The notes under the pieces were generated by a model. It was not told the origin of the DNA. It saw only the letters and a program-made list of their open reading frames with translations, and made no database searches. The translations under genes were made by a program, and so were the position numbers. A stretch of 64,000 nucleotides of DNA from Hanleya hanleyi. Its lineage: Eukaryota; Mollusca; Polyplacophora; Lepidopleurida; Hanleyidae. The stretch spans positions 1-64,000 of the forward strand of contig JAVTVY010036923.1 of the NCBI GenBank assembly GCA_036873755.1, in the 5' to 3' direction. Below are positions 16,960 through 30,052 of the stretch, one piece after another; the stretch's first letter is position 1, and each line of letters begins with the position of its first letter.

Positions 16960-18147
16960 GACTTGTTCATCTTGAATGACTCGTTCACAAGGCCCGTAGC
17001 ACCGGCTTGAGCCGCATTAGATGCAAGAGCAATTATGTAACAGCCATACGAAGTCATCTCGTGGAAAGTGACAGATAACAATTAAACGTAACATATAAAT
17101 GTGGTGGAAAACGATGCCGGCCTATTAACAAGAAGTGATATGACGCCACCGGATAAAATATTTTGAGTGCATATTTGAAAACATTGCAATAGCCAAAAAT
17201 GATCCTTGTGATGATTTGTATATCAGACAAGGTTTTAATGTAGATGTTCATGTGTAATCTTGATATCTTCAATGACATGCCCACACGGCCCCTTCAAGCG
17301 GCATGAGCGGAATTAGATAGAAATATTCAGGGGCAATGAAGAAGTTGCCCTATCAAATCATTTGATGAAAAGTGATGCAATGTGTGACCGTTGGATAGAA
17401 GAAACGGCCCAAACGGGTAAAATATTAGCAGAATGCCGGTTCTTAGTTAAAACACAAGTTTGTGAGGCCCGACGCCGACCAAGCACTTCATTCATTTTGG
17501 TGGAAAAAGATACCGGCGTACGCACAAGAAGCCATATGACCCCACAGCCCAATATTTTGAGTGCCCATAAAAACATCAAAATAGCAAACACTGATTCACG
17601 TGATGAATTGTATCTCAGCCACGCTTTTATTATAGATGTTGGTATCGACATCTTGAATGACATGCCCACATCTTGAATGCCATGTCCACACGTTCCCCAC
17701 CACCGGCTGGAACTGTATTGGATGGAAATATCCGAAAGCAATGATGTGATAGCCCTATCAAGTCATCTGATGCGAAGTGGTGAAATATGCATGTGCCGGT
17801 TGGATAGAAGAAACGGCCCAAATGGGAGAAATATTCGTGGAATGCAACTTCTTATTTAGAACACAAGTCTGCGAGGCGAAACGCTCGGCAGCAGAATCTC
17901 CTCATAAACATGTAACAATTAAGAGCAACATATAACTGTGGTGAAAACTAATGCCAGAGTGATGACAAGAAGTGTTATGACCCCAGAGTGCAATATTTTG
18001 GGTGCACATATAAAAACATAACAAAAACCAACAATCATCCTTGTGATGATTTGTATCTCAGTCACGAATTTATTGTAGATGTTAATGTTGACATCTTGAA
18101 TGACATGCCCACACGTCCCCCAGTACGAACTTGAGTGGTATTAGGTA
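16960..18147 (-). repeat. Tandem array of about four diverged ~390-bp units
   Basis: Units share 'gatttgtatctcag', 'tcttgaatgacatgcccaca' and 'gc(a)ttagatgc' near 16970, 17230, 17610 and 18050. Sequence order resembles the 3' region of the RT element family, minus orientation, and the 28.5-kb repeat. Confidence 0.7.
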
Positions 18148-18149
18148 CA

Positions 18150-18775
18150 GTATCCAATGAAGCGGCCTTCTCTCTCGTCGACTTTATGACAAAAGAGATG
18201 ATTACAATTTCGACATCGTAAACTATTCCTTTCTGTACAGTAATGTTCCGTGGGACCTGCATATGACGTATACATATCACGCCTAATAGCATTTGCTAGT
18301 CACAAAACATTATTGCAGAACTTATAAAACGGTTATACCACTCAGAGTTTCTCAAATTGGCGATACAAAATACCATTTATGGCGTTATGTTTCGTAACTT
18401 GCGTCTAATTCCGCTTAACCCGGAGCTAGGTACCATGTACTTCAAGAACCTCATGGTGTTCAAATGAACAGACAAAATCACCGCGTGACTGAGCCATGTC
18501 ATTTCCTAGATAACGACTTTACCACGAAAATCATATGAATCAAGAATACTGAGAAGCGATATGGATTTGATATTTTTGGAGTCTTGCTGGCATCATTGGA
18601 AACTATTGACCGCTTCTCTCTTGCAGGAAAATAGCCTATGTTTATGTATACTATGATTGTTTTTCTTAATTTGGTGCTAATGCTGTTATATGTATTAAAT
18701 GTCTTTCGATTATGGGCGCGAAAATTCCTTAATGGACGACAGCTGAATATTGAATGGCGTACTAGACGCTTGTAG
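18150..18775 (+). mobile_element. RT element family, 5'-truncated decayed copy
   Basis: The plus strand shows the C-terminal region (…YNFDIV, GPAYDVYISRLIAFA in broken frames) followed by the family 3' UTR ending near acgcttgtag. Stops and shifts throughout. Confidence 0.75.
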
Positions 18776-19519
18776 TATTGGCTGAAAATACGAGACCATT
18801 TGTGGACAAAATGCCGTAAGAAGGTAAATGAAGTATATAATATTTCCAATTCAGTCAAGAAAAGCATTTTACGATTAGCATGATTTAGCCATGAAGGATT
18901 TCTATACGGTATATTGCGGGGAAAACATTCTGAATTATTGAGGGGGGTAAACATACTCACCTCAGAGGGTTTTCTGTAGCGTAGCAAATACTGTCGGCAT
19001 GTAAAATGTTGCCCTATATATAACCTGCGTTTGCACAGGACACGCAACACACTGTAGGTTAGAATGCAGTGCAAAACAAAGATATATTATAACTGATAAT
19101 AGACATTTATGACTAAGGTTTTCCGGGGCTGACGAAAGATATATTCCTAAAAGTTTCGGAAACAAATGCTGCACTGAATTCTTCAATACAGTATAGTTCG
19201 GAATTGGCTCTGTATAATAACGGACATATCGTCGGGTAGGAGCATGCATACCGTTGGTTTTGATTGTGTAAAGAAAACGTTTTTCGAATGTGGTCTATCT
19301 GTGGTTCAAAGATATTTAGAGGGTCAATTCTTACAAAATTGGGGAATCCAGTTAGAAGAGAATTAAAAATATTACAAGTTATTTTCAATGTTAGGCTAAT
19401 GTTATCTTACTGATATCCCAGACAACATGTCCAAATTAGTTCCAAAACTAAAACCTCTCGACTACCAGGTAAATGTTCGATATCCACTGCAGAAGCAAAG
19501 GTATAGTGTTGGCTTTAGA
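18776..19519. other. Unassigned host DNA
   Basis: No recognisable coding or repeat sequence. Minus-strand open frames here show no motif. Confidence 0.4.
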
Positions 19520-19539
19520 AGGTATTGGGTCCACTAAAA

Positions 19540-20300
19540 GGAAAAAAAATGTCATATTCTCATTCACTGTCATGCCTCCAAGCGATTAAAAGTGGAACTT
19601 CGACTCATCCGACTATCTTGAGTATTCTACAACTACATGACTGTAGATTTGATCAACAGATTGATATTATGTTTTATTGGTTGCCTATTCACGTTGGCAT
19701 CAAGGTAATACTGAGGCTGATAGGTTGGCTAAGGCAGCCCTAGATGATGAGGCTGATCCTGTTGGAATCCCATATAGCGATTTAAGACCCTCTGTCTGTA
19801 CTTATATGAGACGGCTGTTTCAATCTTTATGGGAGGCTGTAAATAATAACAAACTTCACGAGTTCAATAAAACTGTAGGCTATACTCGTCTGAACAGCCA
19901 GAAACGTTTCGATCAAACCAAGATCAGGTGATGTAGAATCGGCCATACACGATTAGCTAACGAACATTTACTAAAAAAAAGAGCCAGTCCCAAGGTGTAT
20001 TCCATGCCATGAAGATATCACGATGAAACTATTCTTATCGGATGCATAGATTTTAAGATTGTAAGAGATGCTTTTTATCGAGCGAATACTTTGGAAGATC
20101 TTTTTAGTCGGGTGAGGGAGGATTGCATCTTGGGTTATTTGAGAGAAATCGGTTTGTTGCATAAGTTTTGATGAGTGTATGTTTTAATGCGTTGGATTAC
20201 TAAGTTATTGGCTTGAGTACCTAGAATTGTGTATGATCGTCGCTATATAGCTGAAATATTGCTGAACCCGACATTAAACCTTAATTCTCTTTCTCTCCTT
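19540..20300 (+). mobile_element. LINE tail: RNase H domain and 3' end (I/Jockey-like)
   Basis: Reads as the end of a non-LTR retrotransposon ORF2: DRLAKAALDDEAD preceded, after a frame change near 19690, by a W(L/V)P.HVGI-type motif, i.e. the RNase H 'HxGxxGNExAD' region; then a Lys/Arg-rich region and a stop near 20170. The 3' tail holds 'gctatatagctgaaatatt' and 'gctgaacccgacattaaacc'. Several frameshifts; dead. Confidence 0.75.
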
Positions 20301-20647
20301 ATTACTAAAATTAAGAACCACTAATCATCGATTTCCGATAGAAACGGGCCGATGGACCAGTACACCTATAGAAATCCACGTATATGTATATTGCGTTTAA
20401 ATTTTGTATGCCATTATACTACGAAGAAGACTCTTACCCCGGTATGTATATAAACACCACAGTGTGTTTAAAGTAATTAAGCCTTCCTGGAACCGACATA
20501 AATATATTATTTACGAAATTGGTTAAATTTGTTAGGCGCTTAATAACCGCGTGATGTACTGTTGCGATTATTCCATGTCAATGGCCTGAGGAAAACAATC
20601 GTTATCTGAGTCAATGATGTGATTATGTATATGAGCACTCTCTTCAT
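20301..20647. other. Unassigned host DNA
   Basis: Nothing identified. Confidence 0.4.
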
Positions 20648-20840
20648 ATACACCGTCAGAAGAGCATGGTCAGTCTGACCATACACTCCATGGTACAGAT
20701 TTGACAGACCATGGGTCATGTGGTCAAAATGGCCATAATACACGGTCCGCCATGGTCGTTTTGACCATATCGCCCATGGTCTGTCACATCTGTACAATGG
20801 AGTGAATGGTCAGGCTAACCATATTGTTCTGACAGTGTAT
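20648..20840. mobile_element. Foldback element, ~190 bp
   Basis: Arms of about 85 bp run inward from tacaccgtcagaa and its inverted match ttctgacagtgta. They include repeated (t)gaccat / atggtc and gacagaccatggg words. Strong hairpin, no coding. Confidence 0.75.
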
Positions 20841-21129
20841 GCTTCATAATTCTTTCAAAGCATACGTAATTAGTCTCGATTCGGCAGCCATTGAAATGTA
20901 ATATAGTGAGATAATAAGAGACGCAATAACCGAACCAATACTCTCTTCACTTCGCTATCGATTATCAATGCGCTAATCGAGCGTTGACAAACCTCTATAT
21001 TGTTTACTGCCGTGAACACCTCAGGTATACCACAATGGAAAGGACGAGTCAACAAACTTGGACCCTCGCGACATTCGACCTTCGAGGTCCATCCTAGACT
21101 CGTTCTATTCTATTCTATTCCATGGGATT
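20841..21129. other. Unassigned host DNA
   Basis: Nothing identified apart from a short tctat repeat at about 21105-21120. Confidence 0.4.
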
Positions 21130-21665
21130 TTGTTATCGTGAATTCTCAGGAACTAATGTGCAAGGTACCTTTTCTGGTCCGATTCCAAAATCCAATATGG
21201 CCACCAGGCGGCCATCTTGGATTTCTCCATGAAACTTTATTGCGATTTCTCTGGAACTACTGCATGGATCTTTTTTTCAAATTTGGTACACAGGTTCCTC
21301 TTGGTGTCTAGTTGGGCAAGATACCTTTTCTGGCCTGATTCGAAAATCCAATATGGTCACCAGGCGACCATCTTGGATTGCCCAATCAAACTGTATCGTC
21401 ATTTCTCGGGAAGTACTGCATGGATCTTTCTTAAATTTGGTACATAGGTTTCCCTTGGGGTCTCGTTGTGCAAGATATCTTTTTAGGTCCGATTCGAAAA
21501 TCCAATATGGCCACCAGGCGGCCAATTTGGATTTCCCCATGAAACGTTATCGTCATTTCTCAGGAAGTACTGCGGGGATCTTTCTCAAATTTGGTACCCA
21601 GGTTCCCCTTGTGGTCCAGTTGTGCAAGATACCTTTTTGGTCCGATTCGAAAATCCAAGTTACGC
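21130..21665. repeat. ~155-bp tandem repeat, three and a half units
   Basis: ccaatatgg recurs at 21191, 21349 and 21503, each with 'ccaggcggccatcttggatt'-type and 'aaatttggtac..aggttcc' blocks; a partial fourth unit is near 21640. Open frames across it are by-products of the repeat. Confidence 0.85.
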
Positions 21666-24600
21666 TTCAAATTAATACGGTATTCCCGAGTTGTGACGTT
21701 GCATCACAAAGAGTCGGCGGATCAAATGGTGGGTCATATTCTATATATGGACTATAGAGAATATCCATACCTTCACCTTCTATATCAAGGAGTTCAAATG
21801 ATTCCGAATTAATATGTATTTCTTCACATTTTAAATCAGTTTACTTTAGTCCATGCCGTTGCAAGTGAACTGTTCCACCGTTTCAGCTGCCGACGGATCG
21901 GCTACACGAAGGGACATCACTCTTGTGAAACGTTAACAACGTCACAACTCGACAACTGTAGACCACGGCGTGTTTCGATCTAAGGGAGATAATCAGGATT
22001 CAGACACTTTCAAAGTTTCAACATTACTGCATGGACCGGATCCCTTCAGTATTAAGTTTTGTACCATCTTACTATTTTCGAGTATGGTTTCTTAAAAGAG
22101 ATATCTCAAACTAGTCCAGTAAACAGAACATAATTAGCATTCGTTCCTAATTATAAAATCTTAAGTATGTTTCATAGCTCATGCCAAAGTGTCAAAGGGA
22201 TTTGTCTTCGCTTCCAGTACCCAATGATGACACGTGCAAAAAAAAGACTACAAAACGAAGACGAAGGATCCTCCGAACATTCACTTTCGGACTAACTTTG
22301 CTCATTTCACTTGTACTATAACAACCGCCATCAATCACTGTTTCTAGGAATCTTGAAACTCCTGAAACTTAGAATAATAATATCTTTGTGTTTTCCAGTG
22401 TCCTTTTTTCGATGTTTTTTCGCTCAAATTCGAAATTCTTCAAACAAAATTACAATTCAATCGTTTGTTCTTAGTAACAATGAACAAACAGATCCTCTTG
22501 TCATTAGCTTACAATTATCGGACGATGGTGGGCGACAAGATCCTTCAGGATCTCTCGTTATTTTATACATATTTGGAATTGCTGCTAACTGTCATATGTA
22601 ACATGGGTAAATTGACAGGTTACATAATTGTGAACAGGGATAGATAGGAATGGTCAGTACAAGGACATGTTTCCATGTACCTTGTCTGATAATGCTAGTT
22701 TGCACTTGTGGTCAGTATGTTATCTGGTATCTCTCTCAAGCAAGTAAACAGGTTGCTTACTCAATACACCCACACTGGGTTATAGAGGGCAGCTATGAGA
22801 TTAATGACTGAGATTAATTGGCCTGGGAGTAGGAATATTTTGGAGAACTATTTTACTGCCATAACATCTAGCTTTGTTGTTGATGGTTGCCGGGTTTTAG
22901 GCAGATATATGTAGTGGATACACCTTTAGGTGACTCATATATTGGTTTACTCATACATCGCGTTCACAAGTTACCTCAGTGTGTTCCTTATCAAGGACCT
23001 GAGGATTATTTGCTGTCGCGTAATGTGAGTGATAGGGTTTCCAAAATTTTGGTTAAAATGACCAGTACCGGGGTTTGAGACTGACATGTGCATTCGGTTG
23101 GGGTTGGGTTGGACCATGCCGCCAACATCTGATGGTTGCCTTCCCTGGCCTGGGAGATTTTGTTGGCCATGGTGTTTCCCTGTTTCTAGCCTGTGGTGAG
23201 TTGATTTTCATTTAACATTTTAATTGTTCAGATGTGTATTCTATTATTGTTAGGAACACTAGGATTTTACTGAGAAGTTTTCATGAAGATAGTTTAGCTG
23301 TTTGACAAAACAATCAGCCATTTACTATTTTGCAGGATTAAGAAACTTTCTTGTTATTTTGTGTGTGTTTAAGGTTCATGGAATTCAATATTTCGAAGAA
23401 CTGTGTAAAACTACAGATTACTTTTCAGCATACATATTTTCTGTTTGAAGCTAGTAGCTAATCACACAGCATTGTTCATTTGCTACATGATTACTTTAGC
23501 CATATCCGAAGTACAGAAGTAATTTATTATTTCTTGGTAAATGAATATTATAAAATGTAGAGAAGAAATAGAACATTACTTTTAGTTGGAGACATCAGTG
23601 TATTTTTTACATTTCTTTGACAGTAAAGTTGATAAAGTGATTCTTAAAATTAATTGTGGTAATACAGTGAGATAGCGATTTGGGTTTTGAAACTATGTGT
23701 TTGAGATTTTGAATCATGTTTAATTGTGAGATTGTATAAGGATTCCTTCTTCTCACTGATAATATTGGGTATCTGTACATTTAAAGATTGTTTGGGTGTT
23801 TACTGGACAACCTAGATATGTGGAGTATTGATAACCTTGACAGGAAGAGTGGGATATCAGTTATTCAATTCTGGGAGTACTAAACTTTGACCTGCTACTT
23901 TAGATAGGTTCACCAGATAATTATCAATGTGAATTAGATCAGTAAATCTTTGTTGACATTCCACCAGGGAATGGAATGCTTATCTGGAGATGACCCAATG
24001 GACAATGTTGATCTTTGCCATCCACTGATTTAATATGCAGGGTAAGAATGTGTACTTATAGATCATATCTTAACACTTAAATATGATTGTCAAAACAGAA
24101 ATGATCTAACTAGCTATGTATTATATTAAATTCATTCTGAATTTAAATGGTTATATTTTATATTTTACATCTATTTCACATTTCTTATTCAGCGATATTA
24201 ACCTTGCATATGGTTAAACGTTTTCTTTGAGGAGTTTTGGATAAAATTGCAAATTCAGGTTAATTTACAAGGAAGTACATTCTTCATGGTGTTTGCCTGA
24301 ACAGTACTTGATTTCAATTTCTTGTGTTCTTGTTCGATTGTAAATACTGTTGTATTATATATTTAATTGTATATATTAATGAATGTTATTTCTTGTTTTC
24401 TTTCTTTCTTTTCTTTATGTCAAAAAGGGTTTTTACTGGAACTTGGTTTTTTTGGAATTCAGTTTTTGTGTATTCATTTTCTTTCTGGAACTTGTTTTTT
24501 TATGGAAATTTTAGTTTCTCTGGAACTGGTTTTTATGGAAATCTTAGTTTTCTGGTATTCATTTGTCCTGATATTCTGGATATGAATAAACTCATGTATA

Positions 24601-24680
24601 TATCACACCCTCAATCTCGGACTTGCGTGAATTTATAAGGGCGATGGATTTCATGACCTTACACATACGAAATAGATCTT
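21666..24680. other. Unassigned, T-rich host DNA
   Basis: No gene I can support. A 63-codon open frame at 22887-23078 has no known motif. 24320-24600 is strongly T-rich and ends with aataaa at about 24585, so it could be part of a 3' UTR, but no coding exon is seen. Confidence 0.4.
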
Positions 24681-24689
24681 TCAACTATT

Positions 24690-24760
24690 GTCGGGAAAAC
24701 CTTTTATGGACGACGGCTGAATATTCAATGTCCGATCTGGCGCTTGCTATCCTCTTTATT
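24690..24760 (+). mobile_element. 3'-end fragment of the RT element family
   Basis: ttatggacgacggctgaata is the diagnostic 3' terminus of the family. Confidence 0.65.
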
Positions 24761-25736
24761 GAGGAAAGAAACTTAGTTCACTATTTGAAACCATGACAAT
24801 AATAAACACCGTCTAGCACGATGTATAGTAATGTGGAAACATTGCGATGAGCAAATTAAGACAATGACAATGAGAGAAGTGGTGTTTAGAAAGTGAGTTA
24901 TCGCCTCTGTCTATTTCATATTCTCCTGTTCTGGCTGAAGTGGCACAGGCCACACACTGGACAATTCTTCGCCAAGACACACCATCGAGCCCGATAAGCT
25001 CGGGTTCAATTGCCAACTTAGGAATGGTCGGTGTGTCTGCATATTGAATGGAATAAATGTATCAGAGATACAAATTATTTTCAGTACTGGTCTGAAAGCT
25101 GAAAAACGGTTTAAAACGGTTCTCTTCAGTGTGCATATCTTGCTTACATTTCTGCCACTTTGAGGCAACACAAACATGTCTTTCACACTGTCTCAGCGTA
25201 ACTCAGTTAACACTGTATACATAATTTGTGTATTCAACAAGATAAACCGTCTGCCAAATATATATGCGACTTTACGCACGCATTGTAAGTTGCTATCATA
25301 AATATTTTAACTAATGCTATCTTTTCGGTTAAATTCTCATAATAAGAACCCGTACCTACTTAAAAAATGGCGACCTGCTTCAAATAGGTCAGAAGTGGAC
25401 CTCGGGGAGATTTGGTTTAATGTCACATCCAAGGACTACCAGGCGAGATATGTATACGTCGTATGCAGGCCCTTCTGGAATATTGCTATCTACAGGAGAC
25501 AATCCCTGAAGCTATAGGTCCACATTCAATGTTGCATCTAGACTATCAGCAGTTTCCGTCCAATCGAGTGAAGGGTGGTATAGATGGATTATCCAGTGCT
25601 ACGAGATGATTTGAATCATTTATACCTGTTTCTAAGTATTATACACACATAACTACATGGAGACAAATTTTAAGTAACGTTTAAAGTACAGAATAGGATA
25701 TCCTCACACATGCAACTCGTACATGTAGGTGTGAAG
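24761..25736. other. Unassigned host DNA with one RT scrap
   Basis: 25440-25500 (minus) matches the 'gatatgtatacgccatatgc' segment of the RT family, i.e. the GP.YGVYIS coding region. The rest is unidentified. Confidence 0.5.
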
Positions 25737-25740
25737 TTAA

Positions 25741-26362
25741 TTCTATCTGACCTGGACTTTCTGGGTCATGCAGGCATGGGGGTCATTTTTCCCCCTCTCC
25801 CCCTAATTATATTTCTTATCCCTTGAGCTAGGGGACTGAACTTACCACATTATACCCTTGGGTCAAGTTCTACCATAAATATAAAGGTCTAATATGGTCG
25901 CTTTGATGACATCACAGCGACGTCATTTACAAAAAAGACATTTTTTTGGTGGATTTTTCAGTCAAATGTTTAGATTTTTTTATTTATGTTATTTTTCTGC
26001 AAAACTGCATGATAAATTTCAAATATTAACTTGATGTGAAATACAATAGTTTTTGTCAATCTGACTCCCCCTACCCCTTCCCCCCCCCCTTTCCTCTGGT
26101 AGATAGGTTTCGGTGGGGTTCAGGGTTAAGCCAATAATGTACAATTAATACGTAACCTCGAAAGTAAATTCACATAGTTGAAATATCACATGAGTGCCGT
26201 TTTAAATTCATCGGTGATCCACTGCTCGGGGCGTTATCTTCCAAATAGGCTCAAAATGACCCCAATATGATAAACCGTAAAGTCACGGAGTGTCAACCCT
26301 CAATTTTCTGTCGTTCCTGAGATAGGGTAGAAAGTTTGGTAGGAGAGGGGGGGGGGGGGGCG
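25741..26362. mobile_element. Rearranged copy of the piggyBac-like element
   Basis: TTAA at 25737-25740; then the same series of blocks as the 13.86-kb copy ('cttgagctaggg', 'acgtcattt', 'gggttatgcaaataggctc'-like). The middle is replaced near 26060-26210, and a CAGGG-TTAA boundary occurs at 26122-26129. Right end lost in a G run. Confidence 0.6.
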
Positions 26363-27980
26363 GGGGGCATTGTGGTAAATCGGCTGCTTATATTTTTTCC
26401 GATTCTGCACCCTGTTCGATTCCAATGGAAACATGCTATCTGTAAAATGCAGCGAAACCATGCACAGATGCTTAATGAATGTCTGTCAATGAATTCCTCG
26501 CATCGTTCATTTTCGCGTCACAGAGGGCGAAGATTGTGCCGCGTGGGGGCCGACAACACACAGGTGATCTTTATCGTTGCTAATTGGTAATATACCCAAT
26601 TTACCAATTAATAATGATAACGAGCCCCTGTGGACTGACATGGGTCTATTAAAACTTAGGCTAATAGTAACATTCCGCCGACTGCCTGGTGCTGTGATAG
26701 GTTTTATATGTATGCCACAGATCTAAAGAAAAAAGAGCGCCATGTTTCAAACTTCACGTCGGGTATCCATCGTTTGACATCCGTTTGCATACAATTCACC
26801 ATGCCAGCTAATCAAAATCAGTGAACTGGGAAATTAATTAAATGCAAGTTGCTCCGAAATTACTTGCGCTGAGCAAACTGTAGTGTTCAAATGTTCAACC
26901 TCATTGATATTTTGGCATGTCAATTTCCCAATCCACTCGATAAGGCTATGCATTTCTAGTGCTCATGAAATTTCGTTGGCTTCTTTATAATACATGGATT
27001 AACCCATCCACTCATCTGATGGAAGTCATGGATTCTGGAGAATTTCCGGGGTGGAATAGCAGGGTGTTCATGGTACAGAGATACAAGATTCGAAGGGTAA
27101 CATATCCCCGCTTCTTTCCAGGTTAATTTTACTGGGAGTATATGGTCCGGGCGCCGATCAAAACCAGGCGTCCGTGAAATAGCAGAAACACGGGTCTGGT
27201 AGCATCACGTACATCATCATTCACACTTTCCTTACCACGTACCGGTCAGCGATAATGTCCGAGATACCTGATCTCCTATTCTGACATGGCGGTATGCGGG
27301 AGTCTAACATAAAACGGGCGAGTTTTTCGTCGATCATCAAGCCATGTGTTCTGACTTATCTCTCCATCGGATGGCTTGGCCAGGTTCTGAGAGGTTTGCT
27401 TCAAACATTATCTTAACCCCCAGCGGCCCGCTCCATTGACCAGAGATGACCATCTACAGCTGCCGGTCGTGTTGCAGTTATTCAGAAAGGAGTTTGTACA
27501 CAATAACGCCTGCTATCAACGTTATATATGTAAACAACAGAAAGATAACGGCACGAAGTAATAGGCAAGGTGCTGAAAAGGACTGACAAACAAGACAACA
27601 CATGGAAAACGTGTCCGTCATTCAGGCTATAAATGAAGTCGGTGTGTCGCCTAGAATGTTCTTTTTGGTGAGTGAAAGACCAAAATACTTAGTGAAAAAC
27701 AAATTGAACAACTGCAAAATTGCCGAATAAAGAAACCATGACCCAACAGAATAAAATACCACGAAAAAACATCCAAGAGTTCTACTCAGCAGGTTCGTTG
27801 GGTGGAGATGATATAATAAGGGGAATGATATAATAGGCGGAATATGTTAACCGTTTGCATATTTAGTGGGGTGAGTTAATGGCGAAAATGGTAAGAATCT
27901 TTAGACGCCGGATAAAGGCACCAATTATTACTTTATATTACCAGCTTCCAACAAGGATTCGGGTAATCGTGAACTCGTAA
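26363..27980. other. Unassigned host DNA
   Basis: No gene or repeat identified. Confidence 0.4.
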
Positions 27981-30052
27981 CCCTATCTGACCTGGGCTTT
28001 TTGGGACCTGTTCAGGCCGGGGGGCGAAATACCCCCCTAATTATTTTTCTTACCCCTAGAGCTAGGGTACTGAAGATTACCACGCTATTACCCTTAGGTC
28101 AAGCTCTACTAAAAATTGTAAGAAAAATCCCAGATGGTCGCTTCGATAACGTCACAGTGACGTCATTTTCAAAAAAGGCATTTTTTGGTCGATTTTTCGG
28201 TCAGATTTTCCGAATTCTTTATTTATGCAATTTCTCCGGACAAACTGCATGATAAATTAGTAAATATTAATGTGATGTGAAATAAAATAGTTCTTGCCCA
28301 CTTTTCATCGCGGAAAATCAGAAATTTTGAAGAAATTTGACGAAAACATCACTTTTCTGGTACCCCACGTGGTCGCCATGTTGAATTTACCCCTGATCCT
28401 CTGCTCGGGGTGTTATGCAAATAGGCTCAAAATGACCCCAATATGATAAGCTATAAATTACAACACATATAAGGGAAGTGGGAAGAGGTGCCGACATACT
28501 GACTGCGTCACATGACTTCACAGAATAGTCTTCTGGTAAACCTATTCTGAAGCACATACCAAGAATCTAACGATTCGTGATATGTGTTGTATCTCAGGTA
28601 CGCTTTTATTGTACCTGTTCATGTGGCAACTTGAATGATATGACCACGGCCCCTAGCACCGGCATAAGCGGTATTAGATACAAATCTAGAGAGCTATGAT
28701 GGAAATGCTCTGACAACTCGTATACTGGTAATTGGTGAGCTGTTTCGCTGTGACAACTCGTACATTGGATATTGGTGAGCTGTATCATCGTCAGATATAA
28801 ATGACGGCAATTAACACAAAAGACTAGTCTGTAAGGCCCGATGTCGACCCAGCATCAACTTCCCACAAATGCCAACATATATCAAAGACCAAAAGGTCTG
28901 TACAGGGGGCGGGCCTCGGGGACGAAACGTCCACCAGCAGAATCTCGCCATATACAGGTAAAAATTACAACACATATAAGGGAAGTGGGAAGAGGTGCCG
29001 ACATACTGACTGCGTCATGACTTCACAGAATAGTCTTCTGGTTAACCTATTCTAAAGCACATACCAAGAATCTAACGATTCGTGATATGTGTTGTATCTC
29101 AGGTACGCTTTTATTGTACCTGTTCATGTGGCAACTTGGATGATATGACCACACGGTCCCTAGCACCGGCATAAGCGGTATTAGATGCAAATCTAGAGAG
29201 CTATGATGGAAATGCTCTGACAACTCGTATACTGGTAATTGGTGAGCTGTTTCGCTGTGACAACTCGTACATTGGAGATTGGTGAGCTGTATCGTCGTCA
29301 GATGTAAATGACGGCAATTAACACAAAGACTAGTCTGTAAGGCCCGATGTCGACCCAGCATCAACTTCCCACAAATGCCAACATATATCAAAGACCAAAA
29401 GGTCTGTACAGGGGGCTGGCCTCGGGGACGAAACGTCATCACCAGCAGAATCTCGCCATATACAAAGGGTCTGTACAGGGGGCGGGCCTCGGGGACGAAA
29501 CGTCCACCAGCAGAATCTCGCCATATACAGGAATAAATTACAACACATATAAGGGAAGTGGGAAGAGGTGCCGACATACTGACTGCGTCACATGACTTCA
29601 CAGAATAGTCTTCTGGTTAACCTATTCTAAAGCACATACCAAGAATCTAACGATTCATGATATGTGTTGTATCTCAGGTACGCTTTTATTGTACCTGTTC
29701 ATGTGGCAACTTGGATGATATGACCACACGGCCCCTAGCACCGGCATAAGCGGTATTAGATACAAATCTAGAGAGCTATGATGGAAATGCTCTGACAACT
29801 CGTATACTGGTAATTGGTGAGCTGTTTCGCTGTGACAACTCGTACATTGGAGATTGGTGAGCTGTATCGTCGTCAGATATAAATGACGGCAATTAACACA
29901 AAAGACTAGTCTGTAAGGCCCGATGTCGACCCAGCATCAACTTCCCACAAATGCCAACATATATCAAAGACCAAAAGGTCTGTACAGGGGGCGGGGTGTC
30001 AGCTGTCCGTTTTTTGTTGTTCCGGAGATAGCGCAGACAGTTTGGTAGGGGA
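27981..30052. mobile_element. piggyBac-like element copy split by an insertion
   Basis: The left part 27981-28456 and the right part 29996-30052 join into one family copy when compared with 13857-14439: the sequence breaks after 'atgataagctata' and resumes at 'gtgtcagctgtccg'. The intervening 1.54 kb is the tandem array listed separately. Confidence 0.75.
28457..29995 (-). repeat. Inserted triplication of a ~0.5-kb unit
   Basis: Units start with attacaacacatataaggga at 28457, 28964 and 29537 and are almost identical. The second carries an extra copy of its last ~66 bp. A single related copy lies at about 52597-52940. The middle shares 'cggcataagcggtattaga'-like words with the 3' region of the RT element family (minus strand). 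Confidence 0.9.

Noticed and set aside
21217..21757. Open frames with repeated 'CARYLF' and 'HGSFLNLVHRF' peptides
   Set aside because: Translation of the 155-bp tandem repeat.
24324..24638. Hydrophobic Phe-rich open frame of 104 codons
   Set aside because: Lies in T-rich low-complexity DNA; Phe/Leu richness is a by-product. No signal of a real membrane protein.
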